A DNA stretch of 64,000 nucleotides, taken from assembly GCA_963931055.1 (NCBI GenBank), contig OZ006987.1, forward strand, positions 1,116,001-1,180,000. Direction: 5' to 3'. Origin of the DNA: Coprenecus sp949297365. Lineage in GTDB: Bacteria; Bacteroidota; Bacteroidia; Bacteroidales; UBA932. Of this stretch, positions 57,666 to 64,000 are shown piece after piece; position 1 is the first letter of the stretch, and the number at the start of each line of letters is the position of its first letter. The notes under the pieces are model-generated. The model searched no databases. It was not told where the DNA came from and saw only the letters and a program-made list of their open reading frames with translations. The position numbers were made by a program, and so were the translations under genes.

Positions 57666-60395
57666 ATGAATATCAGATTTCTAAAAGCAGTATTTTTCCT
57701 TATCGCATCATTATTCATTGCCCTACATACGGGGACAGCAGACGCACAGACTGTCAAAGGCGTCGTAAAGGACGCCGCCACATCGGAGCCGTTGCCCGGC
57801 GTAGTGCTTATCTTTGAAGGCATCACAGATGGAGCCGAACACAGGGAAGGCACCCAGACCTGGGCCGACGGGAGCTACATCCTTGAGATTCCTGAAGGAA
57901 TCGAGGGTGTGCTCACTCTCCATATGATAGGCTACAGCGATGTGATGTCCGGTGCCTTCAAACTTAAAAAAGGGGAGGAACTGGTCATGGATTTCGAGAT
58001 GCAGACCGAGGCCGAGGCACTGGAAAGCGTCGTGGTGGTGGCCAGAAAGAATCCCGAATCCACGATGGCCCTGATCAATGACCGCAAGGTGTCCGCACAG
58101 GCCGTGGAGAATATCGGTGCGGCCGAGATACGGACGAAAGGCCTGTCCAATGTGGCCGAGGCCGTGGAGACCATGAGCGGCATATCATTCAACAACTCCG
58201 GCCAGCTCTTCGTCCGCGGACTGGGCGACCGGTACAGCCTGACCACCCTGAACGGGCTGCCCGTAGCCTCACCCAATCCCGACAACAAGCTCATACCTCT
58301 GGATATATTCTCCAGCTCGGTACTGCAGAACATAACGGTGACCAAAGTGTACACCGCCACCAGTTTCGCCGACTACTCAGGTGCCCATATCGACATCGCC
58401 ACCAAGGAAAATGTCGGAAAGAGCTTCATCTCGGTATCCCTCGGTCTGAACGGAACCATCGGCACTACATTTACAGACACATACCGTCCCAACAGAAAGG
58501 GCTGGCTGCTGCACGACAACAATATCCCGGACAACGTCAGGAACATGAGCCTGTCCGACTTCAGAACCTACATCGTAAAGAACGACCCGTTCGGAACCAC
58601 ATTTGACATCAGCAAATCGATGGCCATCCCCGACATCTCCGGCTCGGTATCGGGAGGCCGCACATTCCAGCTCCGCAACGGTGACGAGCTGAGCCTGCTG
58701 GCATCGGCGTCCATCTCCAGCGGAAGCCAGAACATCTACGACGCATACATCACCAACATCAATACCCAAGGCCAGCACATGGACGAGTTCCACTACAACG
58801 GATACGAACACAGTCTGGACGTAACCGGCCTTCTGAGCCTCAACTATCTGTTCGAGAACGGAGACAAGATAGGCTTTACCACGCTGTACGCCAAGAACGC
58901 CATGGAGGACTACAAGCTCCGCGACGGATACGACGCCGAGGACAACCAGCTTCTCGGAAGCAACTCCATAGCTCACTCGTACTCCCTGTGGAACACTCAG
59001 TTGGGCGGTTCAAACACCCTGGCCAAGAGCTGGCTGCTGGACTGGAAAGTCTCCTACGGCATGACCGCCAGCAATGAACCTGACCGCCGCCAGGTGATGT
59101 ACCGCAAGGGCGAGGACGGCTCCCTGTCCCTGTTCAAACTCAACCGCCAGGAGACCATGCGCTACTACGGAGAGCTCTCGGAGCAGGAAGTCGTGGCTGA
59201 GGTCAAGCCCACGTTCAGCTTCGGCGAGAAGAGCAGGCTCATCTTCGGAGCCGCCTACAAGGACAAGACCCGTGACTACAATTCCCTCCGTTTCTACTAC
59301 AACCTGAACGACATCAATCCGGTCATCAGCGACATCTATACTCCTTCTACATTCCTGAATGCACAAAGCATAGCCGACGGCCTGATAACGATAGAGAGAG
59401 ACGCCCAGCCCAAGAACAATTACTACGCCGGCCACCGCATCATAGCCGGATTTGCAGAAGTGGAATATTACCCCATCGAAGATCTCCTTATCGGTCTGGG
59501 TGTCCGCTACGAATACTCGCAGCAGTGGGTACGCTACTGGAACGATGCCTCGCGTGAGAGCACCTCAAGACTTGACAAGGGCGACTTCTTCCCGGCATTG
59601 AACCTGAAATACACTCTGAATAAGAAACATTCGTTCCGCTTCGCCTCCTCCATAACCGTGACCCGTCCGTCATTCATCGAGATGGCCCCGTTCCTCTACA
59701 AGGAGTCCTACGGAAGTGCGGAGATACGCGGTAACGACCAGCTGACCAACGGCTACAACTACAACTTCGACCTCAAATACGAGTTCTTCTCCACTGACAA
59801 CAGGCACATGTTCTCCATCGGGGCGTACTACAAGATTCTCAAGGACCCCATCGAGAGAGTACAGGAGACCTCGGGAGGAGCCATAGTCCACACTTTCAGA
59901 AATGCGCAGCAGGGTATGGCCGCAGGACTTGAGGCAGAGTTCCGCACACAGCCGTTCAAGTACTTCACCATAGGCGGAAATGTCTCCCTGATGTACACTG
60001 ACGTGACCCTTCTGGACGGAGGTATCTACACCGACAGCCGCAGGGCTCTCCAAGGCGCCTCTCCCTACATCGGCAACGCATTCATCACCTATGCGCCTGA
60101 ATTCGGAGAGGAGTCCTCGCTGGCCGTCTCAGTGCTCTACAATGTCCAGGGACCGAGAATCCAGGCAGTGGGTATCTACGGACTCGGCAACATCATGCAG
60201 GCTCCTATCCACGCCCTCGACGCCAACATCACATACCAGATCAACCGGTTGTGGAGCGTACAGCTCTCGCTCACCAACCTCCTCGACTCCGAATACCGCT
60301 TTACACAGAACGTACCTGACCTCGGCGAGGAAATGCTCACCGAAAGCTACCGTCTCGGCAGAGGCATCGGAGTAGGAGTAAAACTGGATTTTTAA
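57666..60395 (+). CDS. TonB-dependent receptor
   Basis: 909 residues from Met at 57666, where the signal peptide starts (MNIRFLKAVFFLIASLFIAL). CarboxypepD_reg-like domain (about 30-115: VKGVVKDAATSEPLPGVVLI), plug (about 135-260: VSAQAVENIGAAEIRTKGLS, FVRGLGDRYSLTTLNGLPVA) and barrel ending LGRGIGVGVKLDF with the final aromatic. No SusD; a beta-helix lipoprotein follows after 38 bp. Transport substrate unknown. Confidence 0.92.
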   Translation: MNIRFLKAVFFLIASLFIALHTGTADAQTVKGVVKDAATSEPLPGVVLIFEGITDGAEHREGTQTWADGSYILEIPEGIEGVLTLHMIGYSDVMSGAFKLKKGEELVMDFEMQTEAEALESVVVVARKNPESTMALINDRKVSAQAVENIGAAEIRTKGLSNVAEAVETMSGISFNNSGQLFVRGLGDRYSLTTLNGLPVASPNPDNKLIPLDIFSSSVLQNITVTKVYTATSFADYSGAHIDIATKENVGKSFISVSLGLNGTIGTTFTDTYRPNRKGWLLHDNNIPDNVRNMSLSDFRTYIVKNDPFGTTFDISKSMAIPDISGSVSGGRTFQLRNGDELSLLASASISSGSQNIYDAYITNINTQGQHMDEFHYNGYEHSLDVTGLLSLNYLFENGDKIGFTTLYAKNAMEDYKLRDGYDAEDNQLLGSNSIAHSYSLWNTQLGGSNTLAKSWLLDWKVSYGMTASNEPDRRQVMYRKGEDGSLSLFKLNRQETMRYYGELSEQEVVAEVKPTFSFGEKSRLIFGAAYKDKTRDYNSLRFYYNLNDINPVISDIYTPSTFLNAQSIADGLITIERDAQPKNNYYAGHRIIAGFAEVEYYPIEDLLIGLGVRYEYSQQWVRYWNDASRESTSRLDKGDFFPALNLKYTLNKKHSFRFASSITVTRPSFIEMAPFLYKESYGSAEIRGNDQLTNGYNYNFDLKYEFFSTDNRHMFSIGAYYKILKDPIERVQETSGGAIVHTFRNAQQGMAAGLEAEFRTQPFKYFTIGGNVSLMYTDVTLLDGGIYTDSRRALQGASPYIGNAFITYAPEFGEESSLAVSVLYNVQGPRIQAVGIYGLGNIMQAPIHALDANITYQINRLWSVQLSLTNLLDSEYRFTQNVPDLGEEMLTESYRLGRGIGVGVKLDF

Positions 60396-60433
60396 ACTCT
60401 GAATATTTTATAACATTTCTAAAATTTTTAAAA

Positions 60434-61630
60434 ATGAACAAAAATTTTATTTTTCTCGCACTCAGCGCAGCTGTAATAGCTGTTTCCTGCGAAAAAGACA
60501 ACAACAGCAACGTTATCGATTCCGATGTAGATCTCGTAGGTGATATCACCGAGGACAGGACCCTTGAGCAGGGCCAGACCTACACCCTCACAGGCGGTCT
60601 GCACGTAAAGGCCGGCGCGACACTGACCATCCAGCCAGGCGTGACCATCATCGCACAGGATGACGACCAGGTGGACTACATACTGATAGAGCAGGGCGCC
60701 AAGATTGACGCACGCGGCACAGCCAGCTCACCCATCGTAATGACTTCCAGCAGAAAGGAAGCAGGCGCATGGGGAGGTCTGCATATATGCGGCAAGGCTC
60801 CGATCAATGCCGGTACTGATGCAAAGTCTGAGATCGGTGACGCTTCCTACGGTGGAAACGACCCTCACGACAACTCCGGTACACTCCAGTACATCCGCGT
60901 TGAGTACGGCGGATATGCCTTCTCCGAGGAGAAAGAGGCCAACGGCTTCACATTCTACGGCGTGGGTGACGGCACTACAGTAGACCACCTCCAGGCCTAT
61001 GGCGGCTCTGATGACGGATTCGAATGGTTCGGCGGTACTGTCAACGTGAAATATCTCGTGTCCACCAACAACACTGACGACTCTTTTGACTGGACAGAGG
61101 GCTGGTGCGGTAACGGCCAGTTCATGATAGCCCATCAGATCTCCTCAGAATGCGACGCCCTGATGGAGTGCGACAACAACGACAACGACAACATGGCCTC
61201 GCCCATCTCTCACCCCGTCCTCTCCAACATCACCCTCGTGGGCAACGACGCTGACGGACGTGGCGTACGTCTCCGCGCAGGCACACAGGTAGAGCTTTAC
61301 AACGCCATCGTGACCGGAAAGACACGCACTCTCACCACCGAGACCGAGGGCACCGAGTCCGCTCTGGCCGACGGTACTTCCAAGCTCCAGTACGTGTACC
61401 TCTCCACCAGCATTTCCAGTGACAGCGACAACGTTCTCTACACCGAGGAGGACTTCCTCGCCGCTGACAACCACAACGAGATCAACTACTCATTCAGCCT
61501 CACCGGCAACTACTTCGGAACTATAGACGGTGGATTTGACGCCACCGGACTCGGCTCTTTCTTCGAGAGCGCTTCATACGTAGGCGCCATCTCGGCCGAC
61601 AACGACTGGACTGAGGGCTGGGCTCTGTAA
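60434..61630 (+). CDS. Parallel beta-helix-like lipoprotein
   Basis: 398 residues, lipoprotein signal (AAVIAVSCEKD). The pattern GGLHVKAGATLTIQPGVTII, GAKIDARGTASSPIVMTSSR and LQYIRVEYGGYAFS repeats short strands and turns, as in right-handed beta helices. Proteins of this type in Bacteroidota follow TonB receptors and are at times misnamed 'multidrug transporter'. Here it shares the operon with the receptor and may be its surface partner (inference). Acidic residues suggest calcium binding. Confidence 0.85.
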   Translation: MNKNFIFLALSAAVIAVSCEKDNNSNVIDSDVDLVGDITEDRTLEQGQTYTLTGGLHVKAGATLTIQPGVTIIAQDDDQVDYILIEQGAKIDARGTASSPIVMTSSRKEAGAWGGLHICGKAPINAGTDAKSEIGDASYGGNDPHDNSGTLQYIRVEYGGYAFSEEKEANGFTFYGVGDGTTVDHLQAYGGSDDGFEWFGGTVNVKYLVSTNNTDDSFDWTEGWCGNGQFMIAHQISSECDALMECDNNDNDNMASPISHPVLSNITLVGNDADGRGVRLRAGTQVELYNAIVTGKTRTLTTETEGTESALADGTSKLQYVYLSTSISSDSDNVLYTEEDFLAADNHNEINYSFSLTGNYFGTIDGGFDATGLGSFFESASYVGAISADNDWTEGWAL

Positions 61631-61669
61631 CAAAACTGCTTTTCGAAGCTGTCATACCTGTTTTTCAAC

Positions 61670-61704
61670 GGAGGCTGCGAAGTGATTCGCCGGCCTCCTT
61701 TTTT
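61670..61704 (+). terminator. Intrinsic terminator
   Basis: GGAGGC (61670-61675) / GCCTCC (61693-61698) with inner GCGAA/TTCGC, then six T (61699-61704). Ends the TonB receptor operon. Confidence 0.88.
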
Positions 61705-61705
61705 A

Positions 61706-63043
61706 TCATATCATACTCACCATATAGAACGGCAGGCATATCAGTTCATTGTCACCCAGCTGAAAATCCTTGGTATAGACCAGATAACTGTTCTTTATCC
61801 TCGACCGGTATTTTGCCCTGAATGCGTCAAGCGAGGCATGAGTCCTGTACCCGGAGGACTTCACCTCTATCGGGCATATCTTATTGCCGCGTGACAACAG
61901 AAAATCCACCTCATACGAGTGCTTCTCGTCTTTTTCAAAGGTATAATAGAACAACTTGTTCCCGGCCGCCACGAGCATCTGTGCCACAAGATTCTCATAG
62001 ACATAGCCCATATTTGCCTCCAGCTTGTCCGCCAGCAGCTTCTGATATATCACATTCTCCGCGAAATCCCTGTCCCAGAACACCATTGTCACGAACAGGC
62101 CGGTATCGGAGACAAAGAGCTTGTATCTCGACATATCCTGAGTCAGGGACATTCCCACATTGGGATCATCCGAATGATACGACACGAGCACGGCCTTACT
62201 GTCCTCAAGACTTGCTATCATCTCAGCCTCGGTACCGTCCTCCAGCTCTCCCACGACAGCGTTGGTATAATAACGCGTAGCCTTCTTACTGAGCTGCGAC
62301 GGGATAGCCATAAACAGCCTGCTGAGCCTTCCCGTAGCGTCAATCTTCAAAAAGTCATCGGAATACAGCTTGATGATCCTCCTCTTGACCTCATCCACTT
62401 TTGCAAGGTTATTGGTCCTGATATACTCATCCACAGCCTGCGGCATTCCTCCCACCAGCATATAAAGACGCAGATCCCTCTCCTTTGCCCGGTGCGCCGC
62501 ACCCAGAGGCATCCGCTTTTCATAGAACGTCCTGATAAGAGGTACGGAGGCCGTGTCGCCCAACGCCCATCTGAACTCTTCGAAATCCATCGGATACATA
62601 TCTATCCGCTCCTCCTCGCTTGGGATGGTTATACCCTTGGTGTTCTGCCTGATACTGATAAGCGAACCCGTCTCGATGTAGTCATACCTGCCGTCCTGCA
62701 CCAGATACTTGACCGCCTGTCTTGCATTAGGGCATTTCTGCACCTCGTCAAATATTATGACAGATTTTCTCTTCTCCAACACCACATTGTATATAGTCTG
62801 CAACTGCAGGAAGATGAAATCAAGATTCATCAAGTCATCAAAAAGAGCCTTGACAGCAGCGGATGCCTTATTGAAATCTATTATCAGGTACGAAGAATAC
62901 TCGTTTTTGGCAAACTCCTCCACTACAGTAGACTTGCCTATACGCCTCGCCCCCTGCACCATCAATGCACTTTTCCCGTCCGACTCCTGCTTCCATCTGA
63001 GAAGCCTGTCGTAAATCTTTCTTTTGAAAATAAATTCCGCCAT
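61706..63043 (-). CDS. ATPase with C-terminal DUF4143
   Basis: 445 residues. Walker A MVQGARRIGKSTVVEE, Walker B SVIIFDEVQKCPNARQ, sensor YIETGSLIS. The C-terminal DUF4143 domain carries YEVDFLLSRGNKICPIEVKS, an E-x-D...E-V-K PD-(D/E)XK nuclease-like motif. The role of this large family is unclear; it is abundant and variable in Bacteroidota. A promoter embedded in three 33-bp tandem repeats lies directly upstream. Confidence 0.92.
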   Translation of the reverse strand: MAEFIFKRKIYDRLLRWKQESDGKSALMVQGARRIGKSTVVEEFAKNEYSSYLIIDFNKASAAVKALFDDLMNLDFIFLQLQTIYNVVLEKRKSVIIFDEVQKCPNARQAVKYLVQDGRYDYIETGSLISIRQNTKGITIPSEEERIDMYPMDFEEFRWALGDTASVPLIRTFYEKRMPLGAAHRAKERDLRLYMLVGGMPQAVDEYIRTNNLAKVDEVKRRIIKLYSDDFLKIDATGRLSRLFMAIPSQLSKKATRYYTNAVVGELEDGTEAEMIASLEDSKAVLVSYHSDDPNVGMSLTQDMSRYKLFVSDTGLFVTMVFWDRDFAENVIYQKLLADKLEANMGYVYENLVAQMLVAAGNKLFYYTFEKDEKHSYEVDFLLSRGNKICPIEVKSSGYRTHASLDAFRAKYRSRIKNSYLVYTKDFQLGDNELICLPFYMVSMI

Positions 63044-63068
63044 AACTGATACCGTCTCATTTTCAGCA

Positions 63069-63100
63069 CAAAAATAATCAATTCCCCGATTTCCCGCAAA
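63069..63100 (-). promoter_or_regulatory. Promoter of the DUF4143 ATPase, overlapping tandem repeats
   Basis: Minus strand: TTTG (63100-63097), 20-bp spacer, TATTTTTG (63076-63069); full consensus match. The -33 box belongs to the first of three tandem repeats. Confidence 0.75.
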
Positions 63101-63168
63101 TTTATATCAGCCGATTCCCCGATTTCCCGCAAATTTGAACCGGCCGATTCCCCGATTTCCCGCAAATC
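63081..63168. repeat. Three 33-bp tandem repeats
   Basis: The core ATTCCCCGATTTCCCGCAAA starts at 63081, 63114 and 63147 (period exactly 33), almost without substitutions. Each unit contains a TTTG -33 word on the minus strand. A period of 33 also keeps an open frame on the minus strand (LREIGES repeated) that runs out of frame with the ATPase. Confidence 0.8.
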
Positions 63169-63229
63169 CTGACACGCGGTCAGGTCACGGCTCCATTCTT
63201 GCATACGCTACATTTTCCGGATTTTATTG

Positions 63230-63237
63230 TATTTTTG
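63230..63237 (+). promoter_or_regulatory. -7 box of sufC
   Basis: TATTTTTG, 23 bp before the ATG at 63261. Confidence 0.5.
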
Positions 63238-63260
63238 CAGATTGTCAAAATGAAAGGATT

Positions 63261-64000
63261 ATGGCAGAAAACAAGATACTACTCGAGATCAAGGACCTGC
63301 ACGCCAGTGTAGGCGACAAGGAGATACTCCGCGGCATCAATCTGACGATACGCGAAGGCGAGACCCACGCCATCATGGGGCCCAACGGCTCCGGCAAATC
63401 CACCCTGTCAGCGGTTCTGGCCGGCAGGGACAACTACACCGTCACTTCCGGAGAGGTGACTTTCAACGGGCACAATCTTCTGGAACTCAGCCCGGAGGAA
63501 AGGTCATGGGAAGGCATCTTCCTGAGCTTCCAGTACCCTATCGAGATCCCCGGAGTGACCAACGTCAACTTCATGCGCACCGCCGTCAACGAACACCGCA
63601 GGCACAGGGGCCTCGAACCGCTGAATGCCGCCGATTTCCTCAAACTCATGCGCAGCAAGATGGAGATAGTGGAGATGAATCCGTCCTTCTCATCCAGGGG
63701 TGTCAACGTGGGCTTCTCGGGCGGAGAGAAGAAACGCAACGAGATCTTTCAGATGGCCATGCTGGAGCCGCGCCTGTCCATACTGGACGAGACAGACAGC
63801 GGTCTGGACGTGGACGCGCTCAGGATAGTCGCCACCGGTGTCAACAAGCTCAAGAGGCCGGACAACGCCTCCATCGTCATCACCCACTACCAGAGACTGT
63901 TGGACTATATCGTACCCGATGTGGTACACGTGCTCTACAAGGGCCGCATCATAAAGACGGCCGGCAAGGAGCTGGCCAGGGAGATCGAGGAGAGAGGCTA
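63261..64000 (+). CDS. sufC: Fe-S cluster assembly ATPase SufC (cut by window edge)
   Basis: About 246 residues visible, from MAENKILLEIKDLHASVGDK. ABC ATPase with Walker A GPNGSGKST, Q-loop LSFQYPIEIPGV, signature FSGGEKKRNEIFQMAML and Walker B LSILDETDSGLDVDAL; ETDSGLD instead of the usual E-P-T-S is the SufC hallmark. Nearly full length (family about 250). SufC powers the SufBCD scaffold; sufB and sufD presumably lie to the right. No upstream suf gene is present. Confidence 0.94.
   Translation, partial: MAENKILLEIKDLHASVGDKEILRGINLTIREGETHAIMGPNGSGKSTLSAVLAGRDNYTVTSGEVTFNGHNLLELSPEERSWEGIFLSFQYPIEIPGVTNVNFMRTAVNEHRRHRGLEPLNAADFLKLMRSKMEIVEMNPSFSSRGVNVGFSGGEKKRNEIFQMAMLEPRLSILDETDSGLDVDALRIVATGVNKLKRPDNASIVITHYQRLLDYIVPDVVHVLYKGRIIKTAGKELAREIEERG

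Noticed and set aside
62962..63204. 80-codon minus-strand gene with LREIGES repeats
   Set aside because: It overlaps the ATPase start in another frame, and the repeats are better explained as promoter-region tandem repeats of period 33.

Overview
The window comes from a member of the Bacteroidota, most likely order Bacteroidales. Most genes follow -33 TTTG / -7 TAnnTTTG promoters, SD sites are scarce, and there are many SusD-less TonB receptors, BACON, DUF5689 and Fib_succ_major lipoproteins, and DUF4143-type ATPases. GC content looks moderate (about 50-55%), with AT-richer islands. I cannot name the genus from this sequence.

Layout. 1-3.4 kb: an operon of a C69 dipeptidase, the c-di-AMP synthase cdaA and mutS2 (cut by the left edge). 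3.5-14 kb: a small secreted protein, then a tightly spaced seven-gene minus-strand operon. It encodes a lamin-tail/OB-fold lipoprotein, an OB-fold/NUC1 endonuclease lipoprotein, an EEP nuclease, a TonB-dependent receptor, a DUF5689 lipoprotein, a small lipoprotein and a PHP phosphoesterase. I read it as an extracellular nucleic-acid degradation and uptake locus whose ExeM-like domains are spread over separate proteins. 14-16.3 kb: repeats, an SPFH protein with its Arc-like partner, and an internally shortened HicB. 16.4-26 kb: surface lipoprotein genes interleaved with three regulators (Crp/Fnr, AraC, TPR-HTH), including a perfect Fnr-like palindrome in a divergent promoter. 26.5-31.5 kb: an LPP20-like protein and a PEGA/triplicated-barrel protein.

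31.5-35.5 kb: an isolated ribosomal cluster rplC-rplD-rplW-rplB-rpsS-rplV-rpsC with no rpsJ before it and no rplP after it. 35.5-39.2 kb: an ATPase pseudogene, repeats, two free-standing TonB C-terminal proteins and a BlaI/BlaR1-like pair whose sensor carries the same TonB_C domain. 39.2-47.5 kb: Hsp20, DUF6624, a class II aldolase-like protein, an ATPase, DUF456, a nitroreductase, DUF2284, a Fur-family regulator and a Zn/Cd P-type ATPase with two matching operator-like boxes. 47.5-55.4 kb: an accessory island with a possible HEPN protein, a small protein, a 1459-residue coiled-coil/EF-hand/LRR lipoprotein with an elaborate leader, and a REP-associated (HUH) transposase between two copies of a 177-bp element. 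55.4-64 kb: GH20 hexosaminidase, a TonB receptor with a beta-helix lipoprotein, a DUF4143 ATPase under a promoter built into 33-bp tandem repeats, and sufC (cut by the right edge).

The least expected material is in the intergenic DNA. There are three families of small palindromic elements: a 158-bp element (three copies of identical length), a 176-177-bp element (three copies, two of them flanking the HUH transposase), and hairpins of about 70 bp whose arms co-vary between copies. Together they suggest a REPIN/RAYT-like or MITE-like system active in this genome.
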